From contig NC_134540.1 in assembly GCF_050624435.1 (NCBI RefSeq), positions 27,938,501 to 28,002,500 of the forward strand: DNA of 64,000 nucleotides, in the 5' to 3' direction. The stretch comes from Tenrec ecaudatus (taxonomy: Eukaryota; Chordata; Mammalia; Afrosoricida; Tenrecidae). A model generated the notes under the pieces. That model made no database searches and was not told the origin of the DNA. It saw only the letters and a program-made list of their open reading frames with translations. The translations under genes and the position numbers were made by a program. Positions 1 through 11,735 of the stretch are shown one piece after another. Position 1 is the first letter of the stretch. Every line of letters begins with the position of its first letter.

Positions 1-171
1 AGCTCTTTGTAAAAACAATGTTTTTGGGTTTTAAAAAAAATGTCTTCCAAATGATATAAGAAAGTAAGATAGCTGGAGAGAGAGGTAAAAATTGGAGAAG
101 TTAGATGCTGGACCCAGGAAGATATATTACATTTGTAAACACTCAACTATTTTCCCTCAGAAAGAGAGGTA

Positions 172-680
172 GACCTTCAGGACCAAGGGTGTGAGGGGCG
201 ATGCAGGGAGAGTGGAGGATGAGTGGGTTGGAAAGGGGGAACTGATTACAAGGATCCACATGTGACCTCTTCCCTGGGAGAGGGACGGCAGAGAAGGGGG
301 GGGGGAGACTCCGGATAGGGAAAGATATGACAAAATAACGATGTATAAATTACCAAGGGCACATGAGGGAGAGGGGAGTGGGGAGAGAGGGGGAAAAAAA
401 AGAGGACCTAATGCAAAGGGCTTAAGTGGAGAGCAAATGCTTTGAGAATGATTGGGGCAGGGAATGTATGGATGTGCTTTATACAATTGATGTATGTATA
501 TGTATGGATTGTGATAAGAGTTGTATGAGTCCCTAGTAAAATGTAAAAAAAGAAAAGAGGAGAAAAAAAAGAAAATGATTACGGCAAAGAATGTACAGAT
601 GTGCTTTATACAATTGATGTATGTATATGTATAGACTGTGATAAGAGTTGTATGAGCCCCTAATAAATTGTTAAAAAAAA
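172..680 (+). mobile_element. 5'-truncated tenrec-type L1 3' end with duplicated tail
   Basis: This is the 3' untranslated end of the same L1 family that forms the large element at 19.8-31.8 kb, here in sense orientation. It begins at the 'accttcagg' block and ends in 'cccctaataaattg' plus an A-rich tail. The last ~100 bp occur twice (446-545 and 575-680), separated by an A/G-rich linker. The copy at 30.24-30.47 kb has the same double tail, while that at 15.87-16.28 kb has a single tail. No coding part is present, and open frames across it are non-coding. Confidence 0.85.
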
Positions 681-690
681 TAAAGATTAA

Positions 691-1489
691 GGTACACTTC
701 AAAAGAAAAAAAGAGAGAGATAGAGGTTGAGTTTGAGTAGAAGATTTGCATATGTCAAAACACTTTATTAATTATAATTATGATTTTATTTTAAGTAATT
801 TCAAAGGTATAAATGCAATGCATACGATCAGTGACGAAACACAGAAATGTTGATACATAAACTGAAAAATAAAAAATAATAATAATAAATAACAATAATT
901 AATTGAGTATATTTGGAACTCAATGGATAAACATAGATTATTTGAATACAGGTCAATATCATTACTTGATGTCTCCTCCAGTTAAGCAATTGCATTATCT
1001 CAATACATGAGTTGTTTTCCTTTTTTTTCTTTAAAGCCTTAAGCTGGGCGAGCATTCATTAAGATGCCTACCATTTACTAGGCCAATATTCCAGTGAACA
1101 TCAGGAATCCTCTTGTGTAGTGTCATAAAAAGATCTTCCCAGGAGGTAATTTGATGACTATATCTATTGTGTTCTCTTTCTCTTCCTCCTACGCTTCTTC
1201 CTCCTCCTTTTTCTGTAACTTTATATACTAGCGGCCCTAGTATTTACAGATAATATTGAGAATTTTGGAGAGAACATCATTTTAAAATTGCTGTTTTAAA
1301 AGAACTCCTCAGAAGTTATTCTGAAGGTTTGTGCCAAAATTATTCAACAGCTTTAAAGAGACTCTTGGAAGTGTGTTTGAAGCAGGAACTTGATTGCTAG
1401 ACTGGAATGGAGGAAAATAAGAGTAACAAAAACCCTCCAAACAAAAATAAAATGTTAGCACAATTCTGCAGAGAGCAAGAAAATACATG
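691..1489. other. AT-rich sequence, nothing recognised
   Basis: A/T-rich intergenic sequence with an (AAT)n-like patch near 867-890 and a pyrimidine-rich stretch near 1170-1215. I see no gene and no repeat I can name. Confidence 0.5.
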
Positions 1490-1606
1490 CAAAGCCATGG
1501 CATTGAGCTAAGTCTGATTCATATTGATGATACATAGCTGGTAAATTTGTACCTCTTCAAAGCTGGAGGTTAGCAGCCTAATGCTTCATCTACCATACCA
1601 CCTGGA
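1490..1606 (-). mobile_element. Degraded AfroSINE fragment (antisense)
   Basis: The stretch around 'gaggttagcagcctaatgc' followed by 'accataccacctgg' resembles the antisense 5' (tRNA-like) end of AfroSINE. The match is short and diverged, so the call is tentative. Confidence 0.35.
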
Positions 1607-3487
1607 CTCTTTCAATCCTTTAGAGCTCTGGTGCATCTATATCATGTTCCCCGATTATGACTCAAAGCTAGTTTCCATGCTGCTTTAACTATATAACAAA
1701 ATAGAATGTTTATTTTGTTCATTCATGTAAAAGAGATGAACACATTCTAGCAGCCTCCATTCCATAGATACACTTAGATTTTAAAATCCCAAACAAATAA
1801 GAATAATGGTGTCATTTATCTCTTATGATCTTATTCCCATAACTTGCATGTCTTTTCCCACACATAAGTGGCAAAATAATATTCTTCTCATTGCCGTCCT
1901 CAGTCATGGTCATCATCATCATATTAATCTATCTGATTCTAATTCTCTGTAGAATGTCTAGAAACAAAGCTAAAGTCACGAACCGCAGCACAATAACACT
2001 GCTGCGAAGGAGCAGCTGCTCTCCCACAGAAAACCCGCAAGAATAGCTATGGTTCTGAAACCGGAGTTCTACATTTAAGTGTGATTTTGAAAAATAACTT
2101 CTCTTTAGCCTTTGTACAGATCAGTTGTTTTGTTTTATAACAATAGTATACTTAATATTTTCCCCCAAAAGTTCCTATTCATATGCATTCATGTGAACAC
2201 AAGGTCAGGTCATGTATTTATAAATACCAAGTCAAAATATTGCCTATTTTACATCAAAAACATGTCCTTTTGTGCTTTCAGTGGCTTGTTAGTGAGTGGA
2301 GGGAAAATAGAAATTCAGCATTCTGGCCCTCATATTGCATACGAATTGTCTATTTTGGATCAGCTGCTATTTTCCAGAGGGTAAAATCCCTCCTTCTCCA
2401 AATGGTGTGGGTGTAAACCAAGGTAATTTATAGAAAACAAAAGAAGACTTTAAAAATGTGGTTCCACTACGGAGATTGTTCCCTTGAAGCCCAGTGAATT
2501 CAGTCACAAATATCTAACTATAAATTTCAAACAGGAGAGGTCCTGAAAGAGTGCTCACCATGTATTTGCACTATGCATACTTCTTTTACGTTTTAAATTG
2601 CAATTGAAATAATTTATAGTTTCCTTCACTCTTGTTATGTATAGATTGAATTCCTCTGGAAAAACAATAGTTTAGAACTGATTTGGACAATATTCTAAAT
2701 CTTTAGAATAAATTAGAAGAAACGTTGTTTGGGGTATAGGAGATAATATTAAGCAAGTGTATATCAATCAAGCAGCTAACACTATGATTTTAACTCTTTT
2801 AAGTGAATATTTTCTAGCATAAGTGCAGGGCACAGCTGAAATCAGCTTTGAAGAGGGGAGGAAATGGTTGGAACATTGAACATGATCATGGATTAGAAGC
2901 AAAAGCCCATGTATTTGTATCTCTGCACATACAGAAAGTGTTCTACAGCCTTTGGTGAATCCTCTGAAAAAGACATATGGGTACTGGCTATTGAGAATGC
3001 GATGAAATTGTTAAAGATAGTTGAAAACAAATAAATGGAATGCCAAAGAGTGTTAACTACATACTGCATTGTAGAATAACATCTCATCTACTCTTTCAAT
3101 CTTCGTTACCCTTCACCACTTCCTAGTTCAGAATAATTCAACCTGATTGCTTACTTCTGATTCTAGATAACTTAGTAATGTACCTAATTTGTTTTATTTT
3201 ATGAATCAATATTATAATCAAGTTTTCTGTTTGGGTAATTTTTTTCCTGTTTGATCCAAATGCTAATATTCTGAGAGTAGAAAATAATTACTACTATTCC
3301 TCAGAGTACTGGTACTACTACTGCAATTGGACAAGCAGATAGCAGAATAATTGTTTTACAAACATAAAAATCTGGTATTTTTTATTTAATTGTATTTTTC
3401 TGAGACTCATCCAGAATTAAGTAAATACATGTATCCTATCACTGAACAAATGATACTATTATGACAATAACTGGGTCTATTATTAGC
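1607..3487. other. Unrecognised AT-rich intergenic sequence
   Basis: No gene or named repeat recognised. The two overlapping plus-strand open frames at 2112-2416 show no domain and no splice context and are probably chance. Confidence 0.5.
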
Positions 3488-4140
3488 TATCCAAAGGAAT
3501 TTAACAGTATGGATCATACCAAAATTCAGATAACATTGCAAACAACATAGACCAGAAGGCAATCATGGCGGAAGGTAAATCTGTATGCTGGGTAAGTAAA
3601 TCACCCAAATAAATGGAGCTATTTGAAAAAGAACGTGACATTATGACTGGAGGATAACTCATTAGCGACCTGTGATGTTTCGATAACAAAGCCATTCTTC
3701 ATTGGAATTGAAGAGGACATGAGAATTTACAGATGAAAATCCAAGACTACACTCTCCATTTTGGGTTACACCTCAACATAAAGAAAAGAAAAGTCCTCAC
3801 CAAGGACCAATAAGTGACATTAGAATAAATGGCGAGAGGAGTGAAGTCATCAAGGGTTTCATTTTGTTTGGATTCACAATCAATGCCCATCGAAACAGCA
3901 GTCATTGGACAAAGAGGTGTATTGCATAGGCCAAATCTGCTGCAAACGATCTACATAAAGTGCTAAAATGAGGACATGTTACTTGGAAGACAAATCTGAA
4001 CCTTACACAAGCCACGATATTTCCCATCATCTGATCTGCACAGAAGATCAGCAAAGGATGAATGCAATGCCAGGATGTCACTGTGAAGACTATTATTGGT
4101 ACCACAAGCGTTCCTAGGAGCAATGAGGGTTAAAGCTTGT
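3488..4140 (+). mobile_element. RTE/BovB-type LINE, sense, reverse-transcriptase end
   Basis: The segment follows the RTE reverse-transcriptase coding strand, with recognisable blocks such as 'gtatggatcata', 'cacctcaacataaagaaaa' and 'aaatctgctgcaaa'. It has many stops and indels, so it is a dead copy. Two deletions seem to have removed parts of the domain. An AfroSINE follows at about 4141, and RTE 3'-end sequence resumes at about 4320. Confidence 0.75.
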
Positions 4141-4310
4141 CTCCTAACCTCAAGATCTGCAGCTAAACACCTTAGCTGCTCTGAGGGAGAAGGATGAGGC
4201 TGTTGGATTCAGAAAATATTTCCAATCCTGGAACCCTTTTATGTAGTGCCTATGAACTGGAATCAACTCTATGACAGTGAATTTTGCAGGCTTCCTGCCA
4301 GACAAATGAA
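4141..4310 (+). mobile_element. AfroSINE inserted in the RTE copy
   Basis: This matches the tRNA-derived afrotherian SINE, with blocks 'agctgctctgagggagaa' and 'ggaatcaactctatg' in the expected order. RTE sequence of the same orientation lies on both sides, which suggests insertion into the RTE. The 5' head is weak. Confidence 0.65.
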
Positions 4311-4319
4311 AACCTGTCA

Positions 4320-4610
4320 GGCAAAATGCTCTTAGAATCAATGATGTCAGGACTTATTTTTGATTATTTTGGACATATCATAAAAGATTAGCCCTTGGAG
4401 ATGGACATTGATTGGTTAATAGAGAATGAGGAAAGGGGTGGGGGAGGGGAGAGGAGAATTTCCTCAATGAAAAAGATTCACACAAAGGAAAAAATACTGG
4501 TACCAAGCATGGAAACAACTATGAAGATATTGCAGAATTGGGCAATATTGGGCATGACGTGATGATACCTAATAACATTAAACTGAAGTCCTGAGATAGT
4601 AAAACAATGA
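4320..4610 (+). mobile_element. RTE LINE 3' end (sense)
   Basis: Continues the RTE after the SINE. Blocks resemble the family's 3' end ('ttttggacatatcataa', 'gcatgacgtgatga'). It is heavily diverged. Confidence 0.55.
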
Positions 4611-4736
4611 TGCTCTTCCCAGCTAATCAAATGATGTGAGGTGCATTTCTACCTAGAAATGTTTTAGGAAATGACCTGGCAAACACTAAACAAACAAACA
4701 AACAAAAACCCCAGTCTTTGAAAAGCCTATGGAGCA

Positions 4737-4998
4737 TGTTGTTGTTGTTCGGTGCCAACTCATAGCTGCACTATGGACAGCAGAAAAAACCCTGCCTGGT
4801 CCTGCGCCATCCTTACAATTGTCCCTGTGCCTGAGCCCACTGTTGCAGCTGTGGCATCAATTCATCTCCTGGAGCATCTTCCTCTTTTTCGCTGCCCTTC
4901 GATTTTACCAAACATGATGTCCTTCTCTAGGAACTATTCCAAAGTACTGATAAAAATCTTGTCATCCTCAGTTCTAAGAGCATTCTGATTGTATGGAG
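4737..4998 (-). mobile_element. RTE LINE 3'-end fragment (antisense)
   Basis: Begins with 'gttgttgttcggtgcc', the antisense of the RTE 3' terminus with its (AAC)n tail. It continues through 'ggtcctgcgccatcctta' and 'tgatgtccttctctagg' in the family order. The plus-strand open frames here (4729-4988) are read from the antisense strand of the LINE and are not genes. Confidence 0.85.
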
Positions 4999-5894
4999 CA
5001 TCATTTTTTGGTAATATGCATATATAATTTATATAATTTTGTATACTACATGCACATTGTTTCATAACTATATGTCCACATATTTTTTAATATAAAACAC
5101 AAATAAGGAAAATTTTTATAATAAAATATCCTCTTCTGTATGCATAAAGAAATGAAAATGGAATGACATTTATCTATACTTGTTTATCTATACCTATATT
5201 TGTACTTCTAATTAACTGTGCACATGAATTACATAATTAATTCCTAATCTTTGAACATGACTAAAATTGTATGTTCCATACAGTTTACAGTGTAGTCATT
5301 CATTTGGTGAAAGAAAAGAATCACACAAGAAAACTTTAAAGTTGTTTTTTTATTAGTAGCTTCCCAGGTTTTATCCTACGTGGTTAGTTTAAAGTTTAGA
5401 TAATCTAGTTACACGCACTTCCATCTCTCTTCGTTTAGGTCCTTTCTCCATATTTCTAAAACTTCTTGAGAGAAAATTGAATTCCATGTAGTCACAGCTT
5501 TACCCACTCTTCATTACATTCCTTTCATTTATTGTCTCATCTCCATTCTTTCAACGGTGTTTCCCAGGGTTTTACTGAATTTGAAGAATTTCATTATTAC
5601 TTAACTTTCCTTTGTAATATTCTATCCACAAACTTTTACCTGAAACCACTTGGAAAGCAATTATTCACAGCCTGAGAGAAAGGCAATGACAATGGTACTC
5701 AGTATTTATAAGTAGAGCACGTTTTCAAAAATTCAGAACAAATTATGCTTGCTTCCCAATGACTATAAAATATTTTCAAATCATAAGAAACTAATTAGTG
5801 ATAACTTTGGTAACACAATACATATATAAAATAATATTGATAAAATAGATCACAACTATCACATATACTGTTTAAGTAACTAATTTGTAGTTTT
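4999..5894. other. AT-rich sequence, nothing recognised
   Basis: Strongly A/T-rich, without a convincing open frame or a repeat I can name. Confidence 0.5.
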
Positions 5895-6885
5895 TAGGGG
5901 CTATTGAGTCGGTTCCAACTTATAGTTCCTGATGTGTTTTAGAGCAAAACTATACCATCCCCAATATTGTTTCTATATTTGAGCCCATTGTTGCTGCCAT
6001 CATTTAAAACTGTCTTGTCAAGGGTCTTGCTGTTTTTCACTGTGCTTCTGTTTCACCAAGATTTATATCTTTCTCCGGAGAATGGTTCTTCCTGACAATA
6101 TATCCAAAGTACATGAGAAGAAGTCTCACCATCCTAGGTTCTAAAACGCATTCTGGCTGTACTTTTCCCAGGATAGATCTATTTGTTCTTTTGACAATCC
6201 ATGGTACTTTCAATAATCTACACCAGCACTACTATTCAAATGTATAGATTCTTCCTCCAGCACTACCATTCAAATGTATAGATTCTCCCTCCAACTTCCA
6301 AACTTAGTGTCCAGTTTTTACATGCATATGGGGCCACTGAAAATACGATGGCTTGAGTCAGATGCACCTTGGTCCTCAAAGTGCTTTTCAACACTTTAAG
6401 GAGGTCTTGTGCAGCAGATTTCTCCAACAATGCATCCTTTGATCTCATCTACCACTTCCATGAGCATTGGTTGGGGACCCTAGCAAGACAAAATCCTAGA
6501 AAAATTCAATATTATCTGTCTGTCAGAATGATACAATTGTGAGGATTTGACTTTTCTTTACATTGAGATGTAATCCACCCTGAGGGTTGCAATCCTTTAT
6601 CTTCATCAGCAAGTGCTTCATGTCTTCCTCACTCCCAGCAAGAAAGGTGGTATCCTCTATAAATCACAGATTGCTAATAAGCCTTCCTCTGATCCTGATG
6701 TCATGATCTCCTTCGTGTAATTCATCTCTGATTATTTGCTCAGTGTACAGACTGAATACGTGTAGTGAGAGTATAAAACACTGACACATTTTCCATATTT
6801 TAAACAATGTGGCTTTTCCTTGTTTTATTCACGCAATTACTTCTTGGTTCATGTACAGGTTCTACCATCATACAGTTAAGATCTA
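5895..6885 (-). mobile_element. RTE LINE (antisense), 3' end through reverse-transcriptase region
   Basis: Starts with 'attgagtcggttccaactt' and runs in order through the antisense RTE blocks: 'tttcaccaagatttat', 'catggtactttcaata', 'gcagatttctcca', 'catcagcaagtgcttcatg' and 'tttgctcagtgtacagac'. It carries many substitutions and a local 34-bp tandem duplication. An L1 3' end lies just beyond it. Confidence 0.85.
6223..6290. repeat. 34-bp tandem duplication inside the RTE copy
   Basis: Two adjacent units, 6223-6256 and 6257-6290, both begin 'ccagcactac' or 'ccagcactacc' and match at about 32 of 34 positions. Other RTE fragments in the window have only one unit here, so the duplication arose in this copy. 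Confidence 0.85.
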
Positions 6886-6924
6886 TTGAGATATGATTCT
6901 ATATATTCTATAAATGTACAAATC

Positions 6925-7477
6925 GGGTTGCAGGGAGAAGACGAGACAGTCAGGGTGCAGTGTAGCAATGATGTAACCTACAATTTTCCTCTAGTTCTTA
7001 AGTGCTTCCTCCAACCCCTCTCCCACTGTCATGATCCCAATTCTACCTTACAAATCTGGCTACACCAGAGGATGTACACTGGTACAGATAGGAACCAGAA
7101 ATCCAGGGAATCCAGGACAGATGATCCTTTCAGGACTAGTGGTGAGAGTGGTGATACTGGGAGGGTGGAGGGAAGGTGTGGTAGAAAATGGGGACTGATT
7201 ACAAGAATCTACATATAACCTCCTCTCTGGGGGACGGACAATAAATGTCAGACAGTGTGAGGTATGAGAAAATAATAATAATTTATAAATTATCAAGGGT
7301 TCATGAGGATTTGGAGGGGAGGGAGGTGAAAAATGAGGAGCTGATACTAAGGGCTCAAGTAGAAAGCAAATGTTTTGAGAATGATGATGGCAACAAATAT
7401 ACACATGTGCTTGACACAACGGATCTATGCATGGATTGTGATAAGCATTGTACGAGCCCCCAATAAAATTATTTTTT
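6925..7477 (+). mobile_element. Truncated tenrec-type L1 3' end with TSD
   Basis: 3' untranslated end of the tenrec-type L1 in sense orientation. It runs from 'gggtgcagtgtagc' through 'cccaattctacctta' to 'gagcccccaataaaatt'. It is flanked by 13-bp direct repeats, 'aaatgtacaaatc' (6912-6924) and 'aaatgtgcaaatc' (7478-7490), which differ at one base and mark target-primed integration. It is more diverged than the copies at 0.2, 15.9 and 30 kb, so probably older. Confidence 0.85.
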
Positions 7478-7689
7478 AAATGTGCAAATCATTATTGTGT
7501 ATCTATGTGTGTCTGATTATGTTCAGAGGGTTAGAACCGTCTCCATTTTCCAATTTTAACATTTTCATTATTCAATAAATGAAACCTTTGTCTGTTGCCA
7601 CTTACTTCCCATTTCCACTTCCCTCTCAGCCATCAGCAATCATCTACTTTCCGTTCCTACACCGGGTCTCCTCCAGCCACTTTATATAA

Positions 7690-7850
7690 GGAGCTTGGTG
7701 ACACTGCCGGATAATCTTTGACCTGCTAACCACAAGGTTGAACTGCTAATAAAAAGGTGGGTGATTCAAACGCATCATCTGTTCTCCAGGAGAAAATTGA
7801 TGCTATTTCCTGCAATAACGTTTACAGCCTCAGAAGGACTCCACAGTAGT
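7690..7850 (+). mobile_element. AfroSINE (sense)
   Basis: tRNA-like head 'gagcttggtgacactgcc', then 'ctgctaaccacaaggttgaa' and 'ggtgggtgattcaaacgc', a degenerate B-box. The body ends around 'cagcctcagaaggactcc'. The 3' part is missing. Confidence 0.75.
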
Positions 7851-8704
7851 GAGTTTGTGCTTTCGTTTCTTGGGGACCCATACAACATGCAGCATTTTTC
7901 ACTCACCACAATGTTTTCGAGATTAATTATTAGTGTAGCATTAGTGCCTACATAACTGCTTTCTGAAAAACACTCTATTTTGTGTTTCTGAATATTTCTG
8001 ACATAAATCATTCCATGGTTGTTTACATAGCAGAGTGTCACTTTTTTAGTTATATTTTAATAGGGTAGAAGAAATGCTAGGTTATTGTTAAAAATCCAGA
8101 TTGAGATTCTCAATATAAAACATGAGGAACATGACTGAAACAAGTTTTAAAAAAACAATAAATCAACCTCTACAGACTACTTTCCACTCATATAAATGTA
8201 TTAAATATTTTCTCCAGTTAAATAAGACTGGACCAGTACCTACACAAATGAAACTTAGCTAGAATATATTCTCAGGTGACTCTAAGAAGCTGAGAAATAA
8301 AATTTGATCACTCCACAAACCAAAACCACTTCAGTTGCTCTTATATTGATCCCGATGCATGATGACACTGGGTGTGTTAAATTAGAACCATTCTTTGTAT
8401 ATTTTAAGTGACTTATTTTGGGGAAGGAGATCACCAGAACTTGTTTCCAAGGTGTTCTGACTAGACTCAAACCAGAAACACTTTTTATTAACATTTAAAC
8501 TATTTGCTCCATTCAATCAAACCAACTATATGTCCGTAGCCCCAAGCCACTTATATTCAACTTACAATAACCCTTATGCTCACAAATATCAGTCCAACTC
8601 AAAGATGGACTGTTTGTAAGAGCACTAACGATTGAGTAGTAACACCATTCAGCAGTATATACATGTGTACAGTGTTGCTAACTTCTTAAGGCCTTTCTCC
8701 ACTT
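7851..8704. other. Unrecognised intergenic sequence
   Basis: A/T-rich sequence with no gene or named repeat recognised. Short open frames on both strands (7761-8041, 8282-8494) have no domain signal. Confidence 0.45.
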
Positions 8705-9082
8705 TTGTGTCGGATACTATAGAATTGGCTCTGACTCATAGCAATCCTACACACAACAGAATGAAATACTCTCTGAACCCACTCCTGCTCTCTAAATTGC
8801 TGCTCTGTTTCAATCACTTTGTCAATCCATCTTGTCTAGGATATTCTTATTTTCTACGGATCCTATGTTTTACCTTCAGGCATCCTTCTCCAGAAATCGA
8901 TCTCTCCTCATAGTGTGTGGTGAGATTAAAGTCTCACCAATCTCTTCTAAAGAGCCTTTGGACTGGTACGTGCTTGCTCTTCTGGTCTACCATGCCCTTT
9001 CCATCATCTTTGCCAACACCATAACTCAAAGGCCGAAGCTCTTCTCCGGTCGTTTTCACTGTCCAGCTTTCAGATGGAGATG
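8705..9082 (-). mobile_element. RTE LINE 3'-end fragment (antisense)
   Basis: Blocks 'ggctctgactcatagcaa', 'caacagaatgaaatact', 'tcaatccatcttgt', 'gccaacaccataactcaaag' and 'cactgtccagctttc' follow the antisense RTE order. The overlapping plus-strand frames (8632-9083) are not genes. Confidence 0.8.
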
Positions 9083-9674
9083 AGACCTTTGGTTTCCCAT
9101 ATCTTAACTAAAGTTTAATAAATGACTAGACAAAGTTAGCTACTCCAACCATCACAAAAGTCTTTATGGACAAGTAATATTTGAATTCGTGTAACATTCT
9201 CTTAGCAAAGTAATATTCCTCTCTTAGTTAATGAGGATAACAAAAACTTGTTTTCTGTGAGTTATCCTAGTACCACTAATGAATGCATGCATATCCAAAT
9301 GTTTCTATACTCCTACTTCAATCCTCCATGATTTCGTTTATTACCTTGTTAGCGCAAAGGTTTCTAGAGGCCACATCATATCACAGGCATAACTGCGGCT
9401 CTATTTTAAGGTCCCCAATCTCCTTCACGCCCACCCTGTTTGGTGCCCTCCCAAAATCATTTTTTCTTTTTATCCCCTACCCCTTTCTTTCAATAAAACA
9501 ATTATGTCTATAAAAATACTAGTTCTCCGTTTAGATACTATTTCTACTTCACTCATCACGTGCTTATCAAAAGTTTAGAGTCAATAGGTCAAAATCAGAA
9601 GTGATTGTTTTCTCTAGCATTCAGGAAAATAGAATCTAGACTGCAACTTTCTTTCAGTGTTATACCCCAAGCAA
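9083..9674. other. Unrecognised intergenic sequence
   Basis: No supported gene. A more C-rich stretch near 9380-9490 has no recognisable family signature. Confidence 0.45.
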
Positions 9675-9855
9675 ACAGACAAACTCACTCTCATTGATCA
9701 ATGTTGACTCATGGCAACCCCCTGTGGGTTTCTGAGATTGTAACGGTGCACAGCAGTAGAAAGCTCAGTCTTTCCCAGGGAGTTACCAGTGGTTTCAAAC
9801 TGCTGACAATGCCCATTGCAGACCTACATGTAACCAGTACGACACCAGGGCTAAC
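9675..9855 (-). mobile_element. AfroSINE (antisense)
   Basis: Reads 'ttgactcatggcaacccc', 'gtgggtttctgagattgtaa', 'tttcaaactgctgac' and finally 'gtacgacaccagggct', which is the reverse complement of AfroSINE from its 3' part to its tRNA-like 5' end. Nearly full length. Confidence 0.85.
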
Positions 9856-10000
9856 CGTTAGTAACATAGTAAGGGCATAAATGCAATGGCATTTAATAAT
9901 ATAGTAAAACAACCCACTGATGCTTTTGACAGGAAAGAAAAAATTAAGTGGTACAGTTAGTGTTCCATGATTCCCTACAGAACGGGAATAATGATGCACA

Positions 10001-10182
10001 AAAGAGCCGTGGTGCAATAGTGGACCGCAAAGCTGCCGGTTTCAAACCACAAGCTGCTCTGTGGGAGAAAGACAGGCTTTCTACTTATGTAACGATTCAT
10101 ACTCTCAGAAGCCCAGGAGGGAAATTCTATTCTGTCCTATAGGATCACCTTGAGTCAATGGCGGTTAGTTTTGAGTTTAAGT
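10001..10182 (+). mobile_element. AfroSINE (sense)
   Basis: Head 'agagccgtggtgcaatagtg', B-box-like 'ggtttcaaacc', then 'gctctgtgggagaaagaca' and the 3' part 'tcctataggatcaccttgag'. Nearly full-length copy in the opposite orientation to the one 150 bp upstream. Confidence 0.85.
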
Positions 10183-10484
10183 GAAGCAAATTCTAGACCT
10201 TGAAAACTTCTTCTCATTAGCTTTTGTAAAAGTTTGTTTTCTTGATCTTTTAAGAGTCCCTCTGTAGCTCTGTCTCATGTTTGTTTGTTTTAGTAGACAC
10301 GAGGGAGTATCTTTTAGTCCTAACTTGTCTGTATATTTTTGTTATCTCTTGGAGCTTCACTAATATTGGAAGCAGGCCAGTTCCTTTCAACTGGTGACAT
10401 TAGGATGGGGATCTGCATAAGTATATTGCTCATCACCCTAATTTTACAATTGATGGTCTGCTCAAAGCTAATCCTCGATCCCAG
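10183..10484. other. Unrecognised sequence between SINEs
   Basis: No gene or named repeat recognised in this ~300-bp spacer. Confidence 0.4.
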
Positions 10485-10671
10485 TTACATTGTTGTTCCA
10501 GAACCATTGAGTTGATGCTGGCTCACATGACTCTAGGATGACAGGGTAGAACTGCCCCTGTGAGTTTCTGAAAATATAACTATTTCCAGGAGTAGGAAAT
10601 CTCATCTTTGCCTCAGGGAGAGGCTAGTGGTTTCGAACTGCTGACCTTTTTGGTCGTAGCCCAGGGCTCCT
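10485..10671 (-). mobile_element. AfroSINE (antisense)
   Basis: Order 'gttgatgctggctcacatga', 'ggtagaactgcccctgtgag', 'ggtttcgaactgctgacct', 'cccagggctcc' is the AfroSINE reverse complement ending at its 5' head. It abuts an antisense RTE that begins at once. Confidence 0.85.
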
Positions 10672-11560
10672 TATTAGGTACCATCAAGTTGATTTCCACC
10701 CATAGCAAACTTATAAACAGCAGAAGAAAACATTGCCTTGTCCTGCTCTATGCTCTGGATTATTCTGATGCTTGACCTCATTGTTGAAGCCACAGTTTAA
10801 ATTAAAGGTCTTCCTCTTTTCCCGCTGCCCCTCTGCTTTATCAGCATGATATCCTTCTCTAGAGACTGTTCTCTCCTGACTACATGTCCAAAGTATGTAT
10901 GACAAAGTCTTGCCATCCTTCTTCTCGGGAGCATTCCGGCCTTCCTGCTACTGAGAAAGATCTGTTTTTCCTTTCGGTGCTCTATGTTTCTGTAAATATT
11001 ATTTTCCAACACCACAATTCAAACTCTTGCAGGATGCTTCAGTTTCCCTTATTCAGTCTCCAACTTTCACATGCATATGAGGCAGTTCAAAATGCCACGG
11101 CTTGGGTCAGGAGTACCTTAATCCTCAAAGTACACCATCCTTTCTTTTCAACAGTCTATAGAGGTCAGGTACAAAAGATTCACCCAGTACAACACATCTT
11201 TTGATCTCTTGATTGATGATTTCATGAGCACTGAGTGTAGATCCAAGCAAGAAAAAGTCCTTGTAAACGTCAACCTTTTTTCTCCACTTATCATAATGTT
11301 GACTATTGGTCCAGTTGTGAGGATGATCATCTTTACATTGAGCTGTAACCCATCCTGAAGACTTCAAACCTACATCTTCATCAGCAAGTGCTTCAAGTCC
11401 ATTTCACTTTCAGCAAAGAAGATTGTGACATTTGCATACTGCAGTTTGTTAAAAAGCCATCCTCAAATCCTGAGGATGTTCTTCTTATAACCCAGCTTCT
11501 CTGATGATTTGCTGAGATTCAACAAATATGGTGAGAGGACATAATGAAGAAGGGATTCGT
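10672..11560 (-). mobile_element. RTE LINE (antisense), ~0.9 kb
   Basis: Starts 'ttattaggtaccatcaagtt' and proceeds through 'cttgtcctgctctatgct', 'acatgtccaaagtatg', 'tttcacatgcatatgaggca', 'cagttgtgaggatgatcatc' and 'tgatttgctgagattcaaca', the antisense order of the RTE 3' end and reverse-transcriptase region. The open frames on both strands within it (10711-11367) are fragments of LINE sequence. Confidence 0.88.
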
Positions 11561-11599
11561 TGCACTCTGGTGGAAGTAGTTGCTGAAAACTTTATGCAT

Positions 11600-11735
11600 A
11601 GCTTCAGAACATTATAGAGGTGATTATACTGTGTTAGGTTAGGGCATGAAGAATAGCTAGAACCTAATTCCCAAACCACTGAGAGTCCTATCACAGCCAA
11701 GTTGACACAAAATCTGACTATCACAAGGTCCAAAG
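11600..11735 (-). mobile_element. Possible 5' fragment of an ERVL-like LTR (antisense)
   Basis: The stretch around 'ccaagttgacacaaaatc' followed by 'tgactatcaca' resembles the outer end of ERVL-class LTRs in reverse orientation. It is short and diverged; other LTR-like repeats in this window share similar edges. Confidence 0.35.
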
